DNA of 64,000 bases from assembly GCA_030433005.1 (NCBI GenBank), contig JAUILQ010000014.1, positions 1 to 64,000 of the forward strand, read 5' to 3'. The notes under the pieces are model-generated. The model ran no database searches, was not told where the DNA came from, and was given only the letters and a program-made list of their open reading frames with translations. Numbering within the stretch: the first letter of the stretch is position 1; the number at the start of each line of letters is the position of its first letter. The position numbers and the translations under genes are program-made. This document shows, piece by piece, positions 56,880-64,000 of this stretch. Origin of the DNA: Alphaproteobacteria bacterium (GTDB lineage: Bacteria; Pseudomonadota; Alphaproteobacteria; Kiloniellales; DSM-21159).

Positions 56880-58043
56880 ATGGCCCTGGACGCCGACACC
56901 CTCGAGCAGTTGCTGGAGACCGTGAGCCGCTTCGTCGAGGAGCGGCTGCGCCCGCTCGAGCCGCGCGTCGCCGAGGAGGACGCGATTCCGGCCGAGATCG
57001 TCGGGGAGATGCGCCGCCTCGGCCTGTTCGGCCTGTCGATCCCGGAGGACTACGGCGGCCTCGGGCTGACCATGAGCGAGGAGGTCCAGGTCGCGTTTCG
57101 GCTCGGCCGCACCTCGCCGGCCTTCCGCTCGCTGCTCGGCACCAACAACGGCATCGGCTCGCAGGGCCTGGTCATGGACGGCACCGAGGAGCAGCGCCGG
57201 CACTACCTGCCGAAGCTGGCCTCGGGCGAGCTGATCGGCTCCTTCTGCCTGACCGAGGCCGGCAGCGGCTCGGACGCCGGCTCGCTGCGCACCGCGGCGA
57301 AGGCCGACGGCGACGACTTCGTGCTGAACGGCACCAAGCGCTACATCACCAACGCGCCGGAGGCCGGGGTCTTCACGGTCTTCGCGCGCACCGACCCGGA
57401 CACCAGGGACGCCCGCGGCGTCACCGCCTTCGTCATCGACGCCGACACGCCGGGCATCTCGCTCGGCGCGCTCGACAAGAAGATGGGCCAGCGCGGCGCC
57501 CACACCTGCGACGTCAATTTCGACGACGTGCGCGTGCCCGCCTCGGCGATCATCGGCGGCCCGGCGCGGCTCAACCAGGGCTTCAAGACGGCGATGAAGG
57601 TGCTCGACCGCGGCCGGCTGCACATCGGCGCGGTCTGCGTCGGCGTCGCCGAGCGGCTGATCGAGGACTCGCTGCGCTACGCGCTCGACCGCGAGCAGTT
57701 CGGCCAGCCGATCGCCGAGTTCCAGCTGATCCAGGCGATGCTCGCCGACAGCAAGGCCGAAGCCTACGCGACCCGCTGCATGGTCGAGGAGACGGCGCGC
57801 CGCAAGGACGCCGAGATCCCGGTCTCGACCGAGGCCGCCTGCTGCAAGCTCTACGCGACCGAGATGGTCGGCCGCGTCGCCGACCGCGCGGTGCAGATCC
57901 ACGGCGGCGCCGGCTACATCGCCGATTACGGGGTCGAGCGCTTCTACCGCGACGTCCGGCTGTTCCGGATCTACGAGGGCACCAGCCAGATCCAGCAGCT
58001 GGTGATCGCCCGCAACATGATCCGCGAGGCGCGCAATTGGTGA
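56880..58043 (+). CDS. Acyl-CoA dehydrogenase
   Basis: A 387-residue flavoenzyme from the ATG at 56880, with AGGAGG upstream at about 56861. FAD and substrate motifs are GSFCLTEAGSGSDAGSLRTAA near residue 120, KRYITNA near 153 and QIHGGAGYIADYGVERFYRDVRLFRIYEGTSQIQQ near 340-375. The catalytic Glu is in YEGTS. It introduces the alpha-beta double bond, passing electrons to ETF. It is divergent from the hydratase operon and followed, with a 4-nt overlap, by a CoA ligase, so the two gene sets give a full beta-oxidation route. Confidence 0.92.
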   Translation: MALDADTLEQLLETVSRFVEERLRPLEPRVAEEDAIPAEIVGEMRRLGLFGLSIPEDYGGLGLTMSEEVQVAFRLGRTSPAFRSLLGTNNGIGSQGLVMDGTEEQRRHYLPKLASGELIGSFCLTEAGSGSDAGSLRTAAKADGDDFVLNGTKRYITNAPEAGVFTVFARTDPDTRDARGVTAFVIDADTPGISLGALDKKMGQRGAHTCDVNFDDVRVPASAIIGGPARLNQGFKTAMKVLDRGRLHIGAVCVGVAERLIEDSLRYALDREQFGQPIAEFQLIQAMLADSKAEAYATRCMVEETARRKDAEIPVSTEAACCKLYATEMVGRVADRAVQIHGGAGYIADYGVERFYRDVRLFRIYEGTSQIQQLVIARNMIREARNW

Positions 58044-59668
58044 CGCCGGCCGGGGAAGGGCGGGAAGGACGGGTGGCCGCGCCCGACCTCTCGCGCTTCC
58101 CGCGCCGCATCCACGAGATCGTCGAGCGCTGGCGGCAGGAGCGGCCGCAGGCGTCCGCACTGGTCGAGCCGGGCGCGGACGGACGGCAGGGCCGCAGCCT
58201 CGACTTCGCCGGGCTCGGCCGGGCGGTCGACGCCGCCGCCGAGGCGCTGCGCGGCGCCGGCGTGCGCGGCGGCGACCGCGTGCTGATCCTCAACGAGAAC
58301 GCGATCCCGACCGCCGCCTTCCTCTTCGCCTGCTCGCGGCTCGACGCCTGGGCGGTGCTGGTCAACGCCCGGCTGGCGGCGCCCGAGGTCGACCGGATCC
58401 TGGCGCACTGCGAGCCGCGCGCCCTGGTCTGCACCCACGAGGTCAGCCCCGAGGCCGCCGCCCACGGCGCGCGCCACGGCGCCGCGGAGCTCCGCGACCC
58501 GGACTTCGGCGCGGTGCTGCTGCGCGGCCATCTGGCCGCCGAGCCGGAGCCGGTGGAGGAGGGCAACGCCGGCCAAGTCGCGGCGATGATCTACACCTCG
58601 GGCACGACCGGCCGGCCCAAAGGGGTCATGCTGACCCACCGCAACGTCCTCTACGTGGCCATCGTCTCGGGCGCCCAGCGCGGCCTGTCGCCGGCCGACC
58701 GGGTCTATGCCGTGCTGCCGATCAGCCACGTCTTCGGCCTGGCCAGCACCTTCCTCGGTACGCTCCACGCCGGCGGCTGCCTGCTGCTGGTGCCGCGCTT
58801 CGACCCGGCGCACCTGGCGGCCGCGCTGGCCGGTGAGGGCCAGCCGCCGGTCACGGTCTTCCAGGGCGTGCCGGCGATGTACGCCCGCCTGCTCAAGCAC
58901 CTGGCCGGCGCCGGCCGGGCCCTGAAGGCGCCGGCCCTGCGCTACATGAGCGCCGGCGGCGCGCCGCTCGATATCGACTGGAAGCGCCAGATCGAGGCGC
59001 GCTTCGGCCTGGCGCTGAACAACGGCTACGGCCTGACCGAGGCCTCGCCGACCGTCTCCCAGACCCTGACCGGCGAGCCGCGCGACGACGATTCGATCGG
59101 CCCGCCGCTGCCCGGCCTGCAGATCCGCCTGGTCGACCCGGCGACGGGCGCTGCCCTAGAGCCCGGCAGGCCCGAGGCCATCGGCGAGCTCTGGCTGCGC
59201 GGCCCGACGGTGATGAAGGGCTACTTCCGCGACGCCGAGGCGAGCGCCGCCGCGGTCACGCCCGAGGGCTGGCTGAAGACCGGCGATCTCGCCCGCCAGG
59301 ACCCCGACGGCTACCTCTTCCTGGTCGGGCGCGCCAAGGAGCTGATCATCCGCGGCGGCTTCAACGTCTACCCGCCCGAGGTCGAGACCGCGCTCAACGC
59401 CCATCCGCGGGTCACCCACTCGGCCGTCGTCGGCCGCCCGGTCAAGGGCGACGAGGAGGTCGTCGCCTTCGTCGAGCTGGCGCCGGGCAAGCCCGGCGAG
59501 CCGCCGGTCGACGAGGCTGCGCTCAAGGCCTTCGTCCACGACCAGCTGGCGCCCTACAAGCGCCCGCAGCGCATCTTCGTGGTCGACTCGATGCCGGCCA
59601 GCGCCGCCGGCAAGATCCAGAAGCATCGCCTAGCCGCCCTCGCCGAGGAACTCTGCGCCGAGGGGTGA
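58040..59668 (+). CDS. AMP-forming acyl-CoA ligase
   Basis: A 542-residue ANL-superfamily enzyme. The GTG at 58040 overlaps the previous TGA (GTGA). A GTG at 58073 is the alternative. Core motifs are IYTSGTTGRPKGVMLTHRN near residue 184, NNGYGLTEASP near 327, the hinge KTGDLARQDPDGYLFLVGRAKELIIRGGFNVYP near 413-445 and the catalytic lysine AAGKIQKH near 525. It activates the pathway's carboxylic acid as the CoA thioester, feeding the adjacent dehydrogenase. Its substrate, probably a dicarboxylate, aryl-alkanoate or medium-chain acid, is not readable from sequence. Confidence 0.9.
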   Translation: MTPAGEGREGRVAAPDLSRFPRRIHEIVERWRQERPQASALVEPGADGRQGRSLDFAGLGRAVDAAAEALRGAGVRGGDRVLILNENAIPTAAFLFACSRLDAWAVLVNARLAAPEVDRILAHCEPRALVCTHEVSPEAAAHGARHGAAELRDPDFGAVLLRGHLAAEPEPVEEGNAGQVAAMIYTSGTTGRPKGVMLTHRNVLYVAIVSGAQRGLSPADRVYAVLPISHVFGLASTFLGTLHAGGCLLLVPRFDPAHLAAALAGEGQPPVTVFQGVPAMYARLLKHLAGAGRALKAPALRYMSAGGAPLDIDWKRQIEARFGLALNNGYGLTEASPTVSQTLTGEPRDDDSIGPPLPGLQIRLVDPATGAALEPGRPEAIGELWLRGPTVMKGYFRDAEASAAAVTPEGWLKTGDLARQDPDGYLFLVGRAKELIIRGGFNVYPPEVETALNAHPRVTHSAVVGRPVKGDEEVVAFVELAPGKPGEPPVDEAALKAFVHDQLAPYKRPQRIFVVDSMPASAAGKIQKHRLAALAEELCAEG

Positions 59669-59697
59669 AGCCGCGCCGCCCTCGCCTCGGGGACGCG

Positions 59698-60573
59698 TCA
59701 GGCGGGGGTGCCGCGCCGGCGCAGCAGCAGCCAAGCCAGCCCGAGCCCGGCCAGCAGCAGGCCGAGCGGTCCCGGCTCCGGCACGGCGACGGGCGGTGTC
59801 TCTCCGCTCCCCGGAGCGGGCGGCAGGTCGGGGCGCAGATCGGAAGGCAGATCGGGCAGCAGGCCGCTCTCCGGCGGCGCGGGCGCCGGGAAGGCCGGTG
59901 CCAGGAAGGGGGCCTCCGGCGGGCCGGCCTGTGCGCGGGGCGTCGTCGCCCCGGACAGCCCCCCGGACGGCCCGGCCGTTGCCGCCGGCCGCGCGAGGGC
60001 GAGCGGCGAGAGGACCGGTGCGCCCGGCAGCCCGAACGGCCGGAAGGCGAAGGGATCGGCCGGGAAGGCCGCGGCGCCGAAGGAATCTGCGGCGAACTCG
60101 GGGCCGAAGCCCGACGTGCCGAAGGGCCGTCGGGACCGGCCGCGGTCGAACAGGCTGCGCCGCTCCTCGTCGGGATCGCGGCTCCCCGACTCCGACCCGC
60201 TCGCTGGCGCGTCCGCCGCAGGGCTGCCACCGCCCTCCCGACGCTCCGCGTCCAGCGGCAGCGATCGTGGTGGGGCAAGGGGCGCGGCGAGCAGTCGGTA
60301 GGGCTCGAGCAGGCGATTGCCGTCGCGGCCGGCACCGCTGCGCGCCGTGTCGTCGCCCCTCTCCTCGCTCTGCGCGAGGCGGGATCGGCGGGCCGCTGCC
60401 GGCGGCTCGGAGCTCGATCCGAAGATCGAGGGCCCGAAGGCCGAGGGCGCGACCTGCACGCGGCCGGGGCCGAGCGCATCCTGGCCGGGCCCGGCCGTCG
60501 GCTGCGGTGCCGCGACCCAGGTCAGCAGGGCGCAGCCGCAGGCGAGCAGGGCGAGGGGGAGCGGTGCCGTCAT
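59698..60573 (-). CDS. PEP-CTERM-anchored low-complexity protein
   Basis: A 291-residue protein from the ATG at 60573 with a signal peptide (LPLALLACGCALLTWVAA). The middle is proline-, alanine- and serine-rich with no recognisable domain. The C-terminus VAVPEPGPLGLLLAGLGLAWLLLRRRG is a textbook PEP-CTERM sorting signal: the VPEP motif, one helix, an arginine cluster. Such proteins are processed by an exosortase and exported to the surface or matrix. The exosortase is not in the window. Low complexity makes the reading frame less certain, but the C-terminal signal supports it. Confidence 0.7.
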   Translation of the reverse strand: MTAPLPLALLACGCALLTWVAAPQPTAGPGQDALGPGRVQVAPSAFGPSIFGSSSEPPAAARRSRLAQSEERGDDTARSGAGRDGNRLLEPYRLLAAPLAPPRSLPLDAERREGGGSPAADAPASGSESGSRDPDEERRSLFDRGRSRRPFGTSGFGPEFAADSFGAAAFPADPFAFRPFGLPGAPVLSPLALARPAATAGPSGGLSGATTPRAQAGPPEAPFLAPAFPAPAPPESGLLPDLPSDLRPDLPPAPGSGETPPVAVPEPGPLGLLLAGLGLAWLLLRRRGTPA

Positions 60574-60739
60574 CGGCGCCTCCCGCCCCGGCGGGCGCGG
60601 CTCAGGGGCGCGGTCCTGCCCCCGAAGGTCGACCGGGGGCACGCGCCTCGCGGGCAAAAGGGAAGGCAGCGGTTACCATGAGATGTCTACGCTTTCGGCG
60701 TGCGAAGGTTCCCGGGCCGGGCGCGCCGCCGGCGGCGGC

Positions 60740-61843
60740 TCAGGCGCGCAGGGCCCCCGGACGCGTGCAGGCGACGACCAGCCACAGCAGCCCGAGGCCG
60801 GCGAGCAGCAGGGCCAGGGAGCCCGGCGCCGGCACCTCGACCGGCGGCGTGCCCGGGCCGGTCTCGCTGCCGGGCAGGCTGCCCTCGAAGGGCTGCAGGT
60901 GGACCTGGGCGAGCTGCTTCAGGCGGCCGGCGACCAGCGTGCCCTCGATCGCGGAGAAGTTCATGACGAAGGCCTCGGGCGCCAGGACCGAGCCGAAGAA
61001 CTGGCGCCAGAAGGTCAGGCTGGTCGCCTCGTGGAAGTTCCAGAGCACGTGGGGCGCCGCGTCGAAGGGGCCGCCCAGGAAGTTGTCGGCCATCGCCAGG
61101 GCGCTGCCGCCGACGTTGACGATGACGGTCTCGGCGCCGTTGAGCGCGAAGTCGATCTCGTTGACCGCGCCGAAGAAGGCGCCGCCGTCGGCGATGTCGT
61201 AGACCGCCAGGCCGTCGGCGTCGGGCGCCAGCTCGAAGCGGCCGACGCTGCCGTCGATGGTCGGCGCGCTGCCGCCGAGCGCCGCGAGGTCGCCCGAGGT
61301 CGCGCTCAGCGTCGAGGCGAAGCCGGGCAGGTCGATCGGCGCGTTCTCGATCCTGTTGCCCTGGTTGAAGGTGCCGTCGTAGGTCCCGCCGAAGGTCGCC
61401 GTGCCGCTGCCGCCCGGCCCGGCGTTCATCTCCAGCACGCCGCTGCCGCTGCCGCCGACCGTCGCGTCGCCGCCGTTGTCGAGCTTGACGTTGCCCGACA
61501 GGCTGCCGCCGACGACCAGCTCGTCTAGCGCGGAGGCGGGCGCCGTGGTGCGCGTGTGGAACTGGCCGCCGTGGAGGCTGCCGCCGACGTAGCCGCGGCC
61601 CTCGACGTTCGACCAGGAGGCCATGCTGCCCAGCGAGACGACGTTGAACTGGCGCAGGATCTCGCCGGTGGTCAGCGGCCCGGCCGCGGCCGGGCCCGAA
61701 GAAACGAGACCGGCGACCAGGCCGGCGGCCAGCCCGCCGAGCAGGCCCGCGAGCGGAAGGGTGGGACGCCGGCGGGCGGCGCGAGCGGCCTGTGCGGCGC
61801 TGCGTCGATGGCCGTGGTCGAGTCGAAGGCTGTCGCTGGTCAT
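60740..61843 (-). CDS. Choice-of-anchor A family PEP-CTERM protein
   Basis: A 367-residue secreted protein from the ATG at 61843. A long basic N-region precedes the signal helix (LAGLLGGLAAGLVAGLVSSGPAAA). The body shows the choice-of-anchor A domain: LRQFNVVSLGSMASWSNVEGRGYVGGSLHGG near residue 65, then LWNFHEATSLTFWRQFFGSVLAPEAFVMNFSAIEGTLVAGRL near 280. The C-terminus VEVPAPGSLALLLAGLGLLWLVVA is a PEP-CTERM variant (VPAP). These proteins resemble adhesins with collagen-binding-like beta folds. It is next to another PEP-CTERM gene on the same strand. Confidence 0.8.
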   Translation of the reverse strand: MTSDSLRLDHGHRRSAAQAARAARRRPTLPLAGLLGGLAAGLVAGLVSSGPAAAGPLTTGEILRQFNVVSLGSMASWSNVEGRGYVGGSLHGGQFHTRTTAPASALDELVVGGSLSGNVKLDNGGDATVGGSGSGVLEMNAGPGGSGTATFGGTYDGTFNQGNRIENAPIDLPGFASTLSATSGDLAALGGSAPTIDGSVGRFELAPDADGLAVYDIADGGAFFGAVNEIDFALNGAETVIVNVGGSALAMADNFLGGPFDAAPHVLWNFHEATSLTFWRQFFGSVLAPEAFVMNFSAIEGTLVAGRLKQLAQVHLQPFEGSLPGSETGPGTPPVEVPAPGSLALLLAGLGLLWLVVACTRPGALRA

Positions 61844-61978
61844 CTGGCTGTCTGGTCCCCCAAGACCGGTGCGTGCCGGCCCGTCGGCGCGTCGCGGGGC
61901 GCGCGGCCGTCGAGCCGTTGGATCGTCTGGCGCGGATAGAAGACGCGGCAACCCGCGTCGGGGTTCCGGTTCCCCGCT

Positions 61979-62548
61979 CTAGCGGAACGGCCCCTCGCCC
62001 TGGAGCACGGCGTCCGTCGCCGCGTCGAGCGGGCGGTAGAGCGCGATGCCGAGCAGCGCGTCGATGCCCGCGGTGCCTCGGCGCAGCGGCAGCAGCAGCA
62101 CCTCGTAGCGGACGTGGGCGCGCTGCTGCCACTCCAGCGTCTGGCGGCGCAGGCAGACTTCGCCGGCCAGGGCGCGCCCGTAGTGGCGCCAGAGCTCGGG
62201 GTCGACCGCCGGCGGGATCAGCGCCGAGAGCCGGCGGCGGGTGATCTCACCCTCGAAGCGCGCGATCTCCGTGCCGACCAGGCGGAACACCAGGTCGAAG
62301 CCGGACGGCGCGTCGCCGCTGCCGGGCCCTGCCGTGCCGGCGGGCGGCAGCCGGTCCGTCAGGAAGAGGTTGGGCAGCAGCGGCCCCAGCTCCTCGGGCC
62401 GCAGCGCGCTGCGCGGCATGACGCCCTCGATGGCCCGCGCGCGCCAGTAGGCGAGCAGCGCGGCGATGGGGGCGTGGAAGGGCTCCGTCAGAGCGGCGTC
62501 CAGGGCCGCCGCCTCGCAGATCAGCCCGTCGCTCCAGGTCTCGTCCAT
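61979..62548 (-). CDS. PAS-domain protein (single domain, PAS_5 type)
   Basis: A 189-residue protein from the ATG at 62548 (MDETWSDG). It has the same pattern as the protein at 22416-22991: IAALLAYWRARAIEGVMPRSALRPEELGPLLPNLFLTD...FRLVGTEIARFEGEITRRRLS...YEVLLLPLRRGTAGIDALLGIALY. No output domain is fused. Typical of the stand-alone PAS regulators expanded in Rhodospirillales. Signal and partner unknown. It lies 135 nt upstream of the PEP-CTERM genes, but a functional link is not shown. Confidence 0.7.
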   Translation of the reverse strand: MDETWSDGLICEAAALDAALTEPFHAPIAALLAYWRARAIEGVMPRSALRPEELGPLLPNLFLTDRLPPAGTAGPGSGDAPSGFDLVFRLVGTEIARFEGEITRRRLSALIPPAVDPELWRHYGRALAGEVCLRRQTLEWQQRAHVRYEVLLLPLRRGTAGIDALLGIALYRPLDAATDAVLQGEGPFR

Positions 62549-62673
62549 GCGCGACGGCCTCTTGGGGCTGCTGCCCCTGGATCCGGGCCGGCCAAACCCT
62601 TGGGCCCCAGGGATGCCAACCATCTCTAAGGTACGAAACGTTACCTATGTGTCCGGGCCGGACAGAGCAGAGA

Positions 62674-62750
<77 letters not shown>

Positions 62751-62828
62751 GCACGCGATCCCGCAGATAGCAGAAAGCCGCGCCGCCCGCCACCCGTGGC
62801 GGCGCCTTCCCGGACCTCGTGCGCCCTC

Positions 62829-63773
62829 CTAGCCGCGGTCGCCGGCGGTCGGCGGCGGCGCCTGGTTGCCGAGCTGCGATTCGCGGCGCGCGATGTAGAG
62901 CGAGGAGGCCACGATGACCAGCGCGCCGAGCAGGGTGTAGAGGTCCGGCACCTCGGCGAAGAACAGGAAGCCGAGCAGGCCGGCGCCGATCAGCCGCGAG
63001 TAGTCGAAGGGCGCGACGAAGGAGGCCTCGGCGGTGCGGTAGGCCTTGACGATCATCGCCTGGGCGGCGACGCCGACTAGGCCGACGCCGAGCAGCAGCA
63101 GCCACTGCGTGGCGTCCGGCCACTGCCAGTCGGCGACTGCCGGGCCGGCGGTCGTGACGATCGAGGCCAGGCAGAACCAGACCAGCATCGCCGTCTGGCT
63201 CTCGCTGCGCGGGAAGCGCTTGACCAGCACCACCGCGCAGGCGATGCCGAGCGCCATGCCGACGGCGGCCAGCATCGCCGGCTCGAAGGCCGCCGCGCCG
63301 GGGCGCACCATCACCAACATGCCGAGGAAGCCGATCAGCGTCGCGCTCCAGCGCCGCCAGCGCACCAGCTCGCGCAGCACCAGGGCCGACAGCAGCGTGG
63401 TGAACAGCGGCGAGGTGAAGCCGATCGCCGTGACCAGGGCGAGCGGCAGCTCGGAGAGGGCGTAGAAGCCGGCGGTCATGGCGCCGGCGCCGCAGAGCGC
63501 GCGCGCCAGGTGGGTCAGCGGGTAGTCGCTGCGCAGCGCGCGGGCGCCCTCGACCCAGAGGAAGGGCAGCAGCGGCAGCAGCGCGAAGAAGGCGCGTGCG
63601 AAGGCGACCTGCCAGAACGACAGGCCCTCCAGGGTGAGCTGCTTGACCAGCACGCCGTTGATCGCGAAGACCGTCGCCGCCGCGACCATCCAGGCCGCGC
63701 CCTGCAGGTTGGGGTGCAGCCCGGCGAAGCGCTCGCGGGCCGTCACGGCCGCGGTCTCCGGCCCCGCGGGCAC
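62829..63773 (-). CDS. EamA-family (DMT) transporter
   Basis: A 314-residue ten-helix transporter of the drug/metabolite superfamily, from the GTG at 63773. Two EamA repeats are visible: AAWMVAAATVFAINGVLVKQLTLEGLSFWQVAFARAFFALLPLLPF at the start and the second half beginning MLAAVGMALGIACAVVLVKRF near residue 170. The end LFFAEVPDLYTLLGALVIVASSLYIARRES is typical. Direction and substrate (metabolite export is common) are unknown. The next gene upstream, cut by the window edge, encodes a close paralogue. Confidence 0.87.
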   Translation of the reverse strand: MPAGPETAAVTARERFAGLHPNLQGAAWMVAAATVFAINGVLVKQLTLEGLSFWQVAFARAFFALLPLLPFLWVEGARALRSDYPLTHLARALCGAGAMTAGFYALSELPLALVTAIGFTSPLFTTLLSALVLRELVRWRRWSATLIGFLGMLVMVRPGAAAFEPAMLAAVGMALGIACAVVLVKRFPRSESQTAMLVWFCLASIVTTAGPAVADWQWPDATQWLLLLGVGLVGVAAQAMIVKAYRTAEASFVAPFDYSRLIGAGLLGFLFFAEVPDLYTLLGALVIVASSLYIARRESQLGNQAPPPTAGDRG

Positions 63774-63807
63774 GCGGCGGATCGACGGGGAGCGACCATC
63801 GCGCCGC

Positions 63808-64000
63808 TCAGCCCTGGCTGCTGCGCGGGCTCTCGCGCACGATCTGGCTGGCCTTGCGCTCGCGCGCGACCACCGACTCGCGGTGGGCGATGTAGAGCGA
63901 GGAGCCGGCGATGATGCCGGCGCCGACCCAGGTCCAGAGGTCCGGCACCTCGCCGAACAGGATGAAGCCGAGCGCCGCGACGAAGGGCAGCTTGGTGTAC
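63808..64000 (-). CDS. Partial EamA-family transporter (C-terminal end)
   Basis: The last 63 codons of a gene that continues beyond the right edge. It reads YTKLPFVAALGFILFGEVPDLWTWVGAG followed by IIAGSSLYIAHRES and a charged tail ending SPRSSQG. This matches the C-terminus of the neighbouring transporter (FAEVPDLYTLLGA, then SSLYIARRES), so the two are tandem paralogues. Only the final two helices are visible. Confidence 0.8.
   Translation of the reverse strand, partial: YTKLPFVAALGFILFGEVPDLWTWVGAGIIAGSSLYIAHRESVVARERKASQIVRESPRSSQG

Noticed and set aside
62625-62650. GGTACGAAACGTTACC as a palindromic operator
   Set aside because: Only the outer four bases pair and the centre is not symmetrical. 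No regulator gene is adjacent, so it was not listed.

Overview
The window is very GC-rich, densely coded DNA with the gene content and gene order of an alphaproteobacterium, most likely in or near the Rhodospirillales. The indicators are an archaeal-type class I lysyl-tRNA synthetase, the run TerB - FdxA ferredoxin - CarD - RpoH, an msbA/DUF374/lpxK/lpxL lipid A block, a PlcP-like phosphoesterase paired with a GT4 glycosyltransferase, and single-domain PAS proteins of the kind common in that order. The organism is Gram-negative (lipid A, RND efflux, PagL). This placement is inferred from protein families, not from a marker search. No prophage, plasmid or CRISPR signal is visible. The only mobile element is one IS5-family insertion.

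Layout. 1-4.6 kb: the start of a GmhB-like phosphatase, a 3-hydroxybutyrate dehydrogenase, a quinone oxidoreductase, an HSD10-like dehydrogenase and a lipid kinase. 4.6-6.7 kb: a PlcP-like metallophosphoesterase overlapping a GT4 glycosyltransferase, a probable phospholipid-to-glycolipid remodelling pair. 7.8-12.3 kb: a four-gene lipid A export and biosynthesis operon that lacks the usual waaA. 12.4-13.7 kb: an IS5-family element inserted in one half of a REP-like inverted pair. 13.7-20.3 kb: xseA, purD, a MntA/HepT module whose toxin is frameshifted, typA and an adenosine kinase. 20.3-31.9 kb: membrane and cytoskeletal genes, a DinG-type helicase, lysS, terB, fdxA, carD, a metallophosphoesterase-like protein with its metal ligands replaced, and rpoH. 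31.9-41.1 kb: an adenylate cyclase with a nuclease-like partner, proline iminopeptidase, PagL, hemolysin III, a cold-shock protein/DEAD-box helicase unit with a long leader, GST and TetR.

41.2-47.2 kb: a complete tripartite RND efflux operon divergent from its TetR-family regulator, with a perfect palindromic operator between them. 47.4-59.7 kb: a coherent catabolic regulon made of a LIV-type ABC importer, an IclR regulator, thiolase, 3-hydroxyacyl-CoA dehydrogenase and enoyl-CoA hydratase on the minus strand, with acyl-CoA dehydrogenase and CoA ligase on the plus strand. Two related operator-like sequences mark it. The enzymes resemble the lower phenylacetate/adipate steps (PaaF, PaaH, PaaJ), so a dicarboxylate or a side-chain aromatic acid is a plausible substrate. 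59.7-64 kb: two PEP-CTERM proteins, a PAS protein, tRNA-Arg(CCT) and two tandem EamA transporters, the last cut by the window end.

No entirely new large system stands out. The best leads are the catalytically stripped phosphoesterase beside carD and rpoH, the HepT toxin disabled by an 8-bp tandem duplication exactly before its catalytic motif, the PlcP/GT4/lipid-kinase remodelling island, the IclR-marked beta-oxidation regulon, and the IS insertion into a REP palindrome.
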